From JAJEAD01 sp964420925 (lineage in GTDB: Bacteria > Pseudomonadota > Gammaproteobacteria > HK1), in contig CAYQVB010000021.1 in NCBI GenBank assembly GCA_964420925.1, forward strand, positions 3,860 to 67,859: a stretch of DNA of 64,000 bases, written 5' to 3'. Below are positions 43,176 through 51,308 of the stretch, in pieces; the stretch's first letter is position 1, and every line of letters begins with the position of its first letter. Made by a program: the position numbers and the translations under genes. The notes beneath the pieces are model-generated. The model was not told where the DNA came from, did not search any database, and saw only the letters and a program-made list of their open reading frames with translations.

Positions 43176-44369
43176 CTACCCCTTCACGCACACGACCTGC
43201 CTGAGCGCGTGCACGACCTCGACCAAGTCATCCTGATTGGCCATTACGGTTTCGATGTCCTTGTACGCGGCCGGGATCTCGTCGACAACTCCCGCATCCT
43301 TCCGGCACTCGACCCCGGCCGTCTGCCGGACCAGATCGTCCGCGCTGAACGCCTTCTTCGCCTGTGAGCGCGACATCCGGCGTCCCGCGCCGTGGGCGCA
43401 GGAGCAGAAGCTCTCCTCGTTGCCCTTGCCACGCACGATGTAGGACTTCGCCCCCATCGAGCCCGGGATGATCCCGAGCTCGCCGAGGCCGGCACGGATC
43501 GCACCTTTCCGAGTGACGTACACATCGATGTCGAAGTGGTGCTCGCGGACCACGTAGTTGTGATGGCAGTTGACCGCGTGCTCCGTGACCTCGAATGGCG
43601 GGAGGGTGACATGCAGCGCATCGAGAACGAGCTCGAGCATCTGAACGCGGTTCTCGGAGGCATAGTCCTGCGCCCAACCGAGCGCCTGGACATAGAGGTC
43701 GAAGGACTCCGTGCCCTCGCGCAGGTAGGCGAGGTTCTTGTCCGGCAGCTTGACGTCGAGCGCGAGCATCTCCTCGCGGGCGAGTGCGATGAAGTGACGA
43801 CCGATCCGATTTCCGATCCCTCTCGATCCCGAGTGGAGCATCACCCACACGCGGTCCAATTCGTCGAGGCAGACCTCGATGAAGTGGTTGCCGCCTCCGA
43901 GCGTGCCGAGCTGGCGTTGCCACCCGTCCCGGGTTTTCATCATCGTGGCAAGGGCCGACACCCGGTCGACGAGGGCATCGTAGCCCTTCTTCAGACGCTC
44001 GACCCCGCTCGTTCGTACATCGCGTTCGTCGTGCATGTGGAAGCCGACCGGCACCCGCGCTTCGATCTCCGATCGAAGGGTGCTGAGCGAATCCGGTAAC
44101 GCGATTGCGTCGATCGAGAGCCGGGCGGCGATCATCCCGCAGCCGATATCCACTCCGACCGCAGCCGGAACGATCGCGTCGCGAGTCGGAATCACCGAGC
44201 CAACGCTCGCCCCGATTCCGGGGTGTACATCCGGCATTGCCGCCACATACGGGTACACGAAGGGCAAGTGCGCGACGTGTTCGAGCTGCTGCACGGCATT
44301 ATGTGTGACATCCTCGGTCCAGATGCGCACCGGCACCGGGGTGTGCTCGATGGTCCGCTTGACGGTCAT
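43176..44369 (-). CDS. rtcB: RNA ligase RtcB
   Basis: A 397-residue GTP-dependent ligase joining 2',3'-cyclic phosphate to 5'-OH RNA ends, used in RNA repair. The metal site is in GVDIGCGM (Asp74, Cys77), LGGGNHFIEV and LHSGSRGIG; ligands and the guanylation region appear as HHNY, GSMGAKSYIVRG and CSCAHGAGRRMSR. The ATG at 44369 follows GAGAGGA. The slipin gene lies immediately upstream on the same strand (212 bases), a combination known in bacterial RNA-repair operons. No RtcR regulator or RtcA cyclase is encoded nearby. Confidence 0.93.
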   Translation of the reverse strand: MTVKRTIEHTPVPVRIWTEDVTHNAVQQLEHVAHLPFVYPYVAAMPDVHPGIGASVGSVIPTRDAIVPAAVGVDIGCGMIAARLSIDAIALPDSLSTLRSEIEARVPVGFHMHDERDVRTSGVERLKKGYDALVDRVSALATMMKTRDGWQRQLGTLGGGNHFIEVCLDELDRVWVMLHSGSRGIGNRIGRHFIALAREEMLALDVKLPDKNLAYLREGTESFDLYVQALGWAQDYASENRVQMLELVLDALHVTLPPFEVTEHAVNCHHNYVVREHHFDIDVYVTRKGAIRAGLGELGIIPGSMGAKSYIVRGKGNEESFCSCAHGAGRRMSRSQAKKAFSADDLVRQTAGVECRKDAGVVDEIPAAYKDIETVMANQDDLVEVVHALRQVVCVKG

Positions 44370-44581
44370 CGCTTCATATCCTCTCGTCTTCGGCTCTCGA
44401 CGATACCCGGACAGCTTCGATCGCCAGCGAAATGCGCAAAACCAACGAGGTATGGGAAGTACCATATGGGCCGGAATCCGGAAAGCCCGGTCCCGGCTGC
44501 GCCGGCCCGGAGTGCCTTTCCCGAGACGGGCGGGGGATCCGTTCCCCGCTCCGTCCCGGGAAGGCTTGGCGTGCCGCTGCA

Positions 44582-45736
44582 TCAGTCGGCCTTGATCCCG
44601 ATGCGCACGGTGTCGTGGAGGACGCCGTCCAAACCGCCGAAGACGGTCAGACGCTCGACCTTGTCCGCCACCTTCTCTAGCGCCTCCAGCTCCTTGAGGC
44701 GCATGAGGGTCGGGTTCTCGTCCATGAGCCGGGCCGTGTTGAGCAGCGAACGGGTCGCCGCCGTCTCTTCACGGCGCTTGATGACGTTGGCCTGCGCGAC
44801 CTTCTCCGCCTCGACGACCTGGTTGAAGAGCTCGCGCATGTCGCCGGGGAGGATCAGGTCCTTGACACCCACCCCCGTCACCTCGATTCCGTGCACCGCG
44901 ACCTTCTCGCACACGTAGTCGAGAACCGACCGGTCGAGTTGTCCCTTGTTCTCGAGCAGCGCGTCCAGGGTGCGGGTACCGACCGCCTGCCGGAGACCGA
45001 ACTGGAGCTCTCGGTAGAGGTAGTCGGTGAAGCGATCCAAAGTGCTCCGCGCCTTCACCGGATCCGAGACCCGGTACGACGCGGTCATGTTCACTCGAAT
45101 CGTCACCTTGTCCCGGGTCAGGATCTCCTGGCCCTGGACCTCCATCGGCTGCAGGCGTTGGTCGATCTGCTCGACCTTTACGGTCCGGTTGAAGGTCCAG
45201 TACGCGTACCGCCCCGGATCGAGCGTGCGCACGAGCCGGCCGTCCACCAGCAACAGGCCGAGGTGGCGGTCGGCAACCTCGGCCACGTACACGTAGCGAT
45301 AGCGTAGCTTGGCGAGCGCCGACTCCTCGCGGGGCCGCGCGAGCAACGACAGCACCGGCTCCGAGACTTCCGGATCGGCGTCGAGGTCGATCGGATCGAC
45401 ACGCACCTCAGCCGCGTCCTTCCAGTAGTACCGGCGCGAGCCCGGCGGCAACACATCGGTGAGAACACCGTCTACGTAGACCAGTCCCGCCTCGTCGTCG
45501 CCGAGACGCACGATGATGAAATGGTCCTCGAGGAGCGCCGGCACCGAGCGGGCCAGCACGTCCAGGTGCGGGTGCTGGAACTCAACCCGCGAAATGTCGT
45601 GGATCTCGACCTCCACTCGACGGTGCGGATCGGCGATCCGGAGTACCCCCGGTGCGAGCACGGCCTGAAGCAATCGGTCCCGAAAGAGCAGGCCCCGCTC
45701 GTGCCGGGCAATAACGATACGTTTGTAGGGATACAT
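44582..45736 (-). CDS. slipin / SPFH-domain (stomatin-like) protein
   Basis: A 384-residue SPFH protein. The band-7 core spans about residues 165-310, including RDKVTIRVNMTASYRVSDP and GVGVKDLILPGDMRE, followed by a helical coiled-coil region (VVEAEKVAQANVIKRREET) that drives oligomerisation. No transmembrane helix is obvious at the N-terminus, which differs from typical stomatins but fits the slipin type found with rtcB. Its role in RNA repair operons is unknown. Confidence 0.87.
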   Translation of the reverse strand: MYPYKRIVIARHERGLLFRDRLLQAVLAPGVLRIADPHRRVEVEIHDISRVEFQHPHLDVLARSVPALLEDHFIIVRLGDDEAGLVYVDGVLTDVLPPGSRRYYWKDAAEVRVDPIDLDADPEVSEPVLSLLARPREESALAKLRYRYVYVAEVADRHLGLLLVDGRLVRTLDPGRYAYWTFNRTVKVEQIDQRLQPMEVQGQEILTRDKVTIRVNMTASYRVSDPVKARSTLDRFTDYLYRELQFGLRQAVGTRTLDALLENKGQLDRSVLDYVCEKVAVHGIEVTGVGVKDLILPGDMRELFNQVVEAEKVAQANVIKRREETAATRSLLNTARLMDENPTLMRLKELEALEKVADKVERLTVFGGLDGVLHDTVRIGIKAD

Positions 45737-46149
45737 CGCTTTGCCCTCCTGAGCGAAATGGTTGATGGATGGTTCTCATGGCCTTCCTCTTCACCGGTAC
45801 TCGCGCGAGCGAGACGCCACCGACCGGCATGGTCAGGTTCCAGACACGGCTTCACTTCTCCTCTGTTGCGAAAATGCTCGATTCATGGGATTCACTGGCA
45901 AATGCAGGATATGGGTGGAGGCGGCCCACGACGGTGGGCGGGCGCCGCGGGTGCACCATTGCGAGACCGCCGGCCGGTCGATCGCGGTCCATTCCATCGG
46001 AAGACAGGACCTCCCGGTCCGATCCGCGACCGCCGTAGCGGCGGCTTGGCGACAGCGCGGCACATCGGCGCTCAAGGTCGCATCCGGCGCTGTGCTCGCA
46101 TGACTGGGCGTCACGCGCGCACCGGACCGCCTCCAGGGATGGTGCTGAC
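45737..46149. other. intergenic region, no supported gene
   Basis: About 410 bases upstream of the slipin gene. It should contain that gene's promoter. Short open frames on both strands overlap one another, lack ribosome-binding sites and show no family features. No RtcR-type inverted operator is recognised. Confidence 0.35.
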
Positions 46150-46225
46150 GTGCACCAGGACGGCGGATTCGAACCGCAAGGCTTTGCAGGCCTCTTTCCA
46201 GCGAGCGGATTTTCAGTCCGCCGAG
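46150..46225 (-). other. tRNA-like remnant next to the CAU tRNA
   Basis: On the minus strand, directly after the CAU tRNA, hairpins resemble tRNA arms. One is GGCGGA-CTGAAAA-TCCGC (46205-46222, like a Phe GAA anticodon arm). Another is GAGGC-CTGCAAA-GCCTT (like a Cys GCA arm). A third is the T-arm-like GCGG-TTCGAAT-CCGC (46162-46178). The arms cannot be assembled into one canonical cloverleaf and no matching acceptor stem exists. I read it as decayed or recombined tRNA sequence. Confidence 0.35.
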
Positions 46226-46299
46226 TTCCGAAGGAGGGAATCGAACCCTCGACCGCGTGATTATGAGTCACGTGCTCTGTCCAACTGAGCTACTTCGCT
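46226..46299 (-). tRNA. tRNA with CAU anticodon (elongator Met or Ile2), imperfect acceptor stem
   Basis: A 74-base cloverleaf: D arm GCTC-AGTTGGACA-GAGC, anticodon arm CGTGA-CTCATAA-TCACG (anticodon CAT), variable loop CGGTC, T arm GAGGG-TTCGATT-CCCTC. The acceptor stem pairs at only five positions (AGCGAAG with CTTCGGA leaves the two terminal pairs as A-A and G-G), and CCA is not encoded. It may therefore be a degenerate or attachment-site copy rather than the working gene. Met versus lysidine-modified Ile cannot be decided by eye. Confidence 0.6.
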
Positions 46300-46625
46300 G
46301 GCATAACGAGCCGCCGACACCGAATGGCACACGCCGTGCGATGCTGAGCCTGAGCGCGCCGGACCGGTGTGCAGAACCGGAACCGCTATTCGAACCGCGA
46401 TCTCGTTACTCGGTGGACGAGCGCCGCAGTGGCGGCCGTCCTTATTCGTTCGGCACGTCGTGGACGCGCCGTTGCAGACCCGGCGGCACCGGACGGGGCG
46501 GTGCGGGCCATCCGGTACGCGGTACCGTGGGCAGGGGCCTGCATCCGCTCCGGCGCCGCCGGGCGATCGAAGATGTCCGAGCTGTCAAAGAGCATTCCGG
46601 GTGCTTGGGCATCCGGCTTCGGGGC
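46300..46625. other. intergenic region, no supported gene
   Basis: Part of a 620-base gap between the tRNA and the hicA remnant. Long open frames on the plus strand here are rich in Arg, Ser and Pro and have no domain or ribosome-binding site. Apart from the terminator at 46629-46664, nothing is recognised. Confidence 0.35.
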
Positions 46626-46628
46626 AAC

Positions 46629-46664
46629 AAAAACCCCGGTCAAGCCACGTGCCTGCCGGGGTTC
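46629..46664 (-). terminator. rho-independent terminator (minus strand)
   Basis: The stem AACCCCGG / CCGGGGTT spans 46632-46639 and 46656-46663 around a 16-base loop. Read on the minus strand, the stem is followed by TTTTTGTTG, a good U tract. On the plus strand the following CTTTGT is weaker. It would stop transcripts coming from the hicB region before they reach the tRNA. Confidence 0.65.
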
Positions 46665-46922
46665 TTTGTCCGGGAGACAGGTGGCGGATGTTTCTTCCGC
46701 GGGTCTCCCGGCCGATGTTCGGGAGACCTACCTCATGATCACACCGCTAATGCGCTGCACGGCGCAGAGCGGACGCGATCCGCGCTCGTCGAGCGCAGGC
46801 ATCGGCACTGCCCGGCGACGCGGCCGGCGTGTTCCGTTCCGTGATATCAGCAGTGTTTTCGACAAGTTCGTACTCTCGCTCACGGCGCGCAACATCGCGC
46901 CTCCTCGAAAGGGCGGCGCCCT

Positions 46923-47015
46923 CTATGTGTCATCCATGAAGTTGTCAAGCGAGTATTTCAGTGACTCGAGAATGCGGCACACCTCCCGCCCCGATAGAAC
47001 CCGCAGCCTAGCCAA
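46923..47015 (-). pseudogene. truncated hicA toxin remnant
   Basis: A 30-codon frame starting at a TTG that overlaps the hicB stop. Its first half, RVLSGREVCRILESL, matches the conserved N-terminus of HicA mRNA interferases. The frame then diverges (KYSLDNFMDDT) and stops. The glycine-serine-histidine motif that carries the HicA catalytic His is absent. HicA proteins are normally 60-80 residues, so the toxin should be inactive. Gene order here is hicB then hicA, which occurs in some loci. Confidence 0.55.
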
Positions 47016-47229
47016 CCGCCACCTCGACATGGGTGACGTAGAACTCGCTCCGGGTCCGCCGCTCGACCTCTTCCGCTGGCGCCATCTCAAAGAACAGCGT
47101 CAACGCCTCCTCGAGGTTGTCGCGCGCCTCGACCACGCTGTCCCCCTGGCTGGCGATATCCAGCTCAGGACAAAGCGCGACATAGCCCTCGCCATCGCGC
47201 TCGACAATCGCCGTCAGCCGCCTGTTCAT
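47008..47229 (-). CDS. HicB-family antitoxin
   Basis: A 73-residue protein with the partial RNase H fold of HicB: LTAIVERDGEGYVALCPELD followed by SQGDSVVEARDNLEEALTLFF. There is no C-terminal DNA-binding domain, as in short HicB proteins. The start is the ATG at 47229; the frame extends upstream without family similarity. Its toxin partner appears only as a truncated remnant overlapping the stop, so the antitoxin may be an orphan or protect against HicA made elsewhere. Confidence 0.82.
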   Translation of the reverse strand: MNRRLTAIVERDGEGYVALCPELDIASQGDSVVEARDNLEEALTLFFEMAPAEEVERRTRSEFYVTHVEVAVG

Positions 47230-47480
47230 GTCCGCTCTGCTTCCCGGTTCCGGCAGCCTGCCGGGGATCGCAGCACTCTGGCATCGCTCTTCGCCGGCGG
47301 CAATGGTGCCGGTACCCCTGTGGGAACCCTCGCCATACAGATATCCAATCCGGAGGATGCCTCGGATGATCTCGGGCTCGGCGGAAACAGCTACCGCCTC
47401 ATGTCCGTGACGGCCTCGTACTCTGTCGCGCCATCCGCTTTGCCGGTGAAAAGAGCCGGTTTCCATACTGGCAATAGAGA
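47230..47480. other. intergenic region, no supported gene
   Basis: 251 bases between hicB and the DUF1428 gene. I see no gene, repeat or terminator. A promoter for hicB is expected here but not identified. Confidence 0.3.
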
Positions 47481-47834
47481 TCAAGCATCCACGAGAATCT
47501 CGAACCCACCGAAGATCATGCGCTTGCCGTCGAAGGGCATCGGGTTCGCGTCCGGTTGGAGACGGGGATCGGCCAGGATCTTCGGCACCGCCTCGTCGCG
47601 AACTTCGCGTGACGGCCAGAGGATCCACGAGAAGCAGACGGTCTCGTCTTCCCGGCATTGGACGGCCATGGGAAACGATGTCACCTCGCCGTCGGGCACG
47701 TCGTCGCCCCAGCATTCCACCACCGAGAGCGCGCCGAGCTCCTTGAACACCTCGGCCGCCGCCGCGGCATGCTGTCGATAGGCATCCTTGTTGGCGGTTG
47801 GCACCGCCGCGACAATTCCGTCCACGTACGGCAT
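47481..47834 (-). CDS. DUF1428 family protein (YbaA-like)
   Basis: A 117-residue cytoplasmic protein of the DUF1428 family, a dimeric ferredoxin-like fold. Typical blocks are MPYVDGIVAAVP, ALSVVECWGDDVPDGEVTSF, VCFSWILWPS and FDGKRMIFGGFEIL. AGGAG precedes the ATG at 47834. Function is unknown. It is flanked by palindromic repeats upstream and is apparently monocistronic. Confidence 0.9.
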   Translation of the reverse strand: MPYVDGIVAAVPTANKDAYRQHAAAAAEVFKELGALSVVECWGDDVPDGEVTSFPMAVQCREDETVCFSWILWPSREVRDEAVPKILADPRLQPDANPMPFDGKRMIFGGFEILVDA

Positions 47835-47954
47835 CGCCTGCTCCTGACAACTCGGGCTCAAGACTCCAGAATGCCTGAATTCCCGCTCCCCGGGGAGACG
47901 CCATGACCTGCGGCCTTTCGTGGATTCCCATGTACACGCGGTCGTGTTCGGATG

Positions 47955-48215
47955 AGCTGGCCACGGTCAGGGAACCTGCCCCCGCTGTCACGCAAGGAAC
48001 TCAAAGAGTGGATTCCCGCTTCCGCGGGAATGACGGAGAAGCCGAAGCACGCCACTCATCGTCATACCCGCGGAAGCCTGCCATGGCCAGAGGATCTGTC
48101 CCCGCTGTTGCGAAGGGAACATCGGGGGAGTACACGCCTTCGAGTCGCCTGTTCCCGTCATTCCCGCGGAAGCGGGAATCCACCCGAGCCGAGATGGCGG
48201 GGAGTTTTCCACCCA
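47955..48215. repeat. cluster of REP-like palindromes with extended repeat, copy B
   Basis: REP units lie at 48009-48036 and 48161-48190 in opposite orientation, with a decayed unit at 48061-48080. Between and beside them are blocks shared with 26655-26822 (for example CCATGGCCAGAGGATCTGTC, ACATCGGGGG, and CCGAGATGGCGGGGAGTTTT). A second partial copy of the same block (TGGCCACGGTCAGGG, about 47960) precedes the first unit. This fills most of the 467-base gap before the hydrolase gene. Confidence 0.75.
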
Positions 48216-48301
48216 AGCAGGAATCCACTCGATTGACTGATCGCGGATGCATAAGCCGGCGATTGACGGGAAGCAGAATCCGTGTCGCCCGCGGAGTCGT
48301 A

Positions 48302-49294
48302 ATGGCGTGGCTCGGCCTCTTCGCGGTCGGTTCGCTCGCGCTCGCGGCCGAACCTTCGGTATCCGAGCTCGAGTCTCCGCCTGGGGTCATGGTGGAGATA
48401 GGCAGCCACCGACTTCATGTCCACTGCACGGGCGAGGGATCGCCTGTCGTGATCTTCGAATCGGGGCTCGGCGGCACTTCGCTCGACTGGAGCAGAGTGC
48501 AGCCCGCGGTCTCCGAGTTCACTCGGGCCTGCAGCTACGACCGGGCGGGCTACGGCTGGAGCGATCCCGGCCCGCGCCCTCGCCATGCGGTTCGGCTCGC
48601 GGCAGAGCTCGACCGGCTTCTCCTCTCCGCGGGAGTTCCGCCCCCTTACGTGCTGGTCGGCCACTCCTTCGGCGGACTCACCGTTCGCATCCTTGCCGCA
48701 CGGCGGGAGCAGACGGTGGCCGGGCTGGTGCTGGTCGATACGGTGCACGAGCGTCAGTTCCAGCACATGAAGGCGGTGGGTGTGCACACTCCGACCGCGC
48801 CCACCGGCCGCAGATTCGTGATCACCAACCCCGGAATCGTGCCGGAGGGACTGCCGGAATCCGTGAAACCCCTGGCGCAGCGCCTTGCCGCGATGCCCAA
48901 GGCGGTGCGGGCCCTCTACGGCGAGCTCGAGTGGATGCGCACGAGCGCGCGTCAGGTGGGATCGATTCGCCGCGTTCCCGACGCTCCGGTCATCGTGCTC
49001 TCGCGAGGGCCGCGCCCCGGCGACACTTCCTTGGAAACGGCTCGCCTAGACGGAGCCTGGCTCGACCTCCAGCATCGTCTTGCGGGCTCTATGAGCAACA
49101 GCGCGATCCAGGTGGTCGATGACAGTGGTCACCACATCCACCTGGATCGCCCGGAACAGGTCGTCGCCGCGATCCGTGCGCTGGTCGAGGCGGTTCGCAC
49201 CGAGCCAGCCCTGGACTCTTCTCGAGTCGCTGCGAGTCGGGAGGGGGAATCCACCCCTGACCCGTGGCCTGGATCGCTTCGAGAGAGTCGCTGA
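48302..49294 (+). CDS. exported alpha/beta-hydrolase
   Basis: A 330-residue hydrolase with an N-terminal signal peptide (MAWLGLFAVGSLALAAEP). The nucleophile elbow GHSFGG lies near residue 120, preceded by the oxyanion-hole region FESGLGGTSLDW. The catalytic His is in DDSGHHIHLDRPEQV near 282, and an acid residue is expected after the core strands. GGAG precedes the ATG. The substrate is unknown. It lies 98 bases upstream of ftr on the same strand but has no obvious link to C1 metabolism. Confidence 0.82.
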   Translation: MAWLGLFAVGSLALAAEPSVSELESPPGVMVEIGSHRLHVHCTGEGSPVVIFESGLGGTSLDWSRVQPAVSEFTRACSYDRAGYGWSDPGPRPRHAVRLAAELDRLLLSAGVPPPYVLVGHSFGGLTVRILAARREQTVAGLVLVDTVHERQFQHMKAVGVHTPTAPTGRRFVITNPGIVPEGLPESVKPLAQRLAAMPKAVRALYGELEWMRTSARQVGSIRRVPDAPVIVLSRGPRPGDTSLETARLDGAWLDLQHRLAGSMSNSAIQVVDDSGHHIHLDRPEQVVAAIRALVEAVRTEPALDSSRVAASREGESTPDPWPGSLRESR

Positions 49295-49392
49295 TTCGCG
49301 ATTTGGAAGGCGACTTGGCGAAGTCGCAAGCGGCGGGGTATGTTCACGAGCAGGGCTCCACCATCACGCGACCGGAAACCGAGGCATCTCTC

Positions 49393-50295
49393 ATGGCGAA
49401 GCTCAAGATAAACGGCGTATCCATCCAGGACGACTACTCCGAGACCTTCAGCGGACGGCTGGCACGCGTGCTCGTCACCAGCGTCAACCGGCGCTGGGCG
49501 CTGGAAGCAGCCATGGAGACCAAGGGGCTCGGCCGCTCCGCCACCGCCCCGCCCTGCGAAGCGACCCTGGAGCGCGAGGTGCCGCCGGAGGAGACTCCCG
49601 ACGGGCGCCCCGGATTCATCATTCAGATGATGGACCGGAAGCTCGAGCACCTCGCCAGGTGCCTGGTGCTCCGAATCCGCAAGGGCGCGCTGCCCAACCC
49701 CAAGACCAGCGTGTTCGATGCGCTTCCCCCGGAGCTTGCCGAGGAGTCGATCGACATGGAGGGCACCATCATCCAGCGCTTCGGGGACGGCTACGAAGAG
49801 GCGGACACCGTCTTCGGGCGCGAGGTGTTTCGGGTGCCGAAGATGGATGGCGCCTTTCACGTCGAACGGCGCTTCGGAGTGGTGCGCGAAGCGGTCACCG
49901 GAGGCATGTTCCTCATCCTCGCGACGGACGACGAAAGGGCTCTGCAAGCGGCGGAGGCGGCGCTGGAAGCGGTGTCGAAGGTCCCCCTGGCCGTAGTCAA
50001 GAATGCGGCCAGCGGGTCGAAGGTCGGCGCCCGCAACTACGAGGACATGGTGGCGACCACCAATCACCACTACTGCCCGATGCTGGCCGGGGACTCGGAG
50101 AGCGCACTGCCGGACTCGGTACGCTGCGTCTACGAGATCATCGTCAGCGCACCCCGCCTCGACGAAGTACGCGAGGGAATGCGGGTCGGCATCGAAGCGG
50201 CCACCTCGGTCGACGGCGTGGTGGAGATCCACACCGCCAACTACGGCGGCAAGCTGGGCAAGGGCAAGATCCACCTGCACAGCCTCTTCGGATAG
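49393..50295 (+). CDS. ftr: formylmethanofuran-tetrahydromethanopterin N-formyltransferase (Ftr/FhcD)
   Basis: A 300-residue enzyme transferring the formyl group between H4MPT and methanofuran; in methylotrophs it acts in the oxidative direction toward formate as subunit D of the formyltransferase/hydrolase complex. Family text is clear: KINGVSIQDDYSETF, EETPDGRPG, FHVERRFGVVREAVTGGMF, ASGSKVGARNY and TTNHHYCP. Length matches the usual 297-300. It opens a tight run ftr, beta-RFAP synthase, mtdB, mch, CitG-like, fae. The other complex subunits (FhcA, FhcB, FhcC) are not in this window. Confidence 0.92.
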   Translation: MAKLKINGVSIQDDYSETFSGRLARVLVTSVNRRWALEAAMETKGLGRSATAPPCEATLEREVPPEETPDGRPGFIIQMMDRKLEHLARCLVLRIRKGALPNPKTSVFDALPPELAEESIDMEGTIIQRFGDGYEEADTVFGREVFRVPKMDGAFHVERRFGVVREAVTGGMFLILATDDERALQAAEAALEAVSKVPLAVVKNAASGSKVGARNYEDMVATTNHHYCPMLAGDSESALPDSVRCVYEIIVSAPRLDEVREGMRVGIEAATSVDGVVEIHTANYGGKLGKGKIHLHSLFG

Positions 50296-50314
50296 GCGCC
50301 CGCGCGGATTCCGC

Positions 50315-51292
50315 ATGTCGCGCCGTGCCGAGCACCGCGTCTGCATTCAGGCACCGGCCCGGCTGCACATGGGATTCGTCGATCTGCACGGCGGCCTGGG
50401 CCGCCGCTACGGCAGTCTCGGTCTCGCGCTGGAACGTCCTTTCACTCGCTTGCGTCTCACGAGCGCCGCGAGGACGAGCGCGGAGGGACCGGACGCAGCG
50501 CGCGCGACCCGCTACGCGAAGATGCTTGCGCAACACTTCAACCTGTCGTCGGGCGTCCGCATCGACATTCAGGAGGCGATTCCTCCGCATGCCGGGCTCG
50601 GTTCCGGAACGCAGCTCGCGCTCAGCGTCGGCATCGGCATGGCGAGGCTCTTCGATCTCGATGCGGGCAGTCTCGAGATCGCGACCGTGCTCGGCCGGGG
50701 TGCGCGATCCGGCCTGGGTCTCGGGCTCTTCGAGCAGGGCGGCTTCGTGGTCGACGGCGGCAGTGCCGGCGGATACGCACCTCCTCCCATCATTGCTCGC
50801 CTGCCCTTCCCCCCCGAGTGGCGCCTGGTGCTCGTTTTCGATCGCACCCGGGAGGGCGTGCACGGAGAGGCGGAGCGGGAAGCCTTTGCCGCGCTTCCCC
50901 CCTTTCCCGAGGCCGATGCCGCCGAACTCTGCCGGCTGGTGCTGATGCAGGTGCTGCCCGGCCTCGTGGAAGACGACCTCGGTGCGGTGGGCCCCGCATT
51001 GACCCGGATCCAGGCGCAGGTAGGGGATCACTTCGCAGCCGCGCAGGGTGGCCGCTTCGCAAGCCCCGGCGTGACCCGCGTTCTCGAGTGGCTGAGTGCG
51101 TGCGGCATAGAGGGATTCGGTCAGAGCTCCTGGGGGCCGACCGGATTCGCCCTCTGTCCCGACGAGGAGACGGCGAAGCGGCTCGTGGCGGAGGCGAGAC
51201 GCCGTTTCTCCGACGAGATCGCGTTAGACTTCGTCGTGACCCGCGGGCGCAATGAAGGTGCCGGCATCAGGAGCGATTCCCTCGTCCACTGA
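50315..51292 (+). CDS. beta-ribofuranosylaminobenzene 5'-phosphate synthase family protein
   Basis: A 325-residue GHMP-kinase-fold protein that makes the first committed intermediate of methanopterin from p-aminobenzoate and PRPP. The fold signature HAGLGSGTQLALSVG lies near residue 90; PARLHMGFVDLHGGLGRRYG and GQSSWGPTGFAL are characteristic blocks. It starts 19 bases after ftr and ends 16 bases before mtdB. This is one of the best markers that the organism makes tetrahydromethanopterin. Confidence 0.9.
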   Translation: MSRRAEHRVCIQAPARLHMGFVDLHGGLGRRYGSLGLALERPFTRLRLTSAARTSAEGPDAARATRYAKMLAQHFNLSSGVRIDIQEAIPPHAGLGSGTQLALSVGIGMARLFDLDAGSLEIATVLGRGARSGLGLGLFEQGGFVVDGGSAGGYAPPPIIARLPFPPEWRLVLVFDRTREGVHGEAEREAFAALPPFPEADAAELCRLVLMQVLPGLVEDDLGAVGPALTRIQAQVGDHFAAAQGGRFASPGVTRVLEWLSACGIEGFGQSSWGPTGFALCPDEETAKRLVAEARRRFSDEIALDFVVTRGRNEGAGIRSDSLVH

Positions 51293-51308
51293 CGCACCGG
51301 AGCGAGCC

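Noticed and set aside
46369..47781. 470-codon plus-strand frame across the tRNA-hicB-DUF1428 region
   Set aside because: Composition is Arg/Ser-rich, it overlaps two real minus-strand genes and a terminator, and no start signal is seen.
16330..48215. CRISPR array made of the recurring short palindromes
   Set aside because: Units are scattered singly or in pairs with no regular spacing or spacers and no cas genes; they fit REP-like elements.
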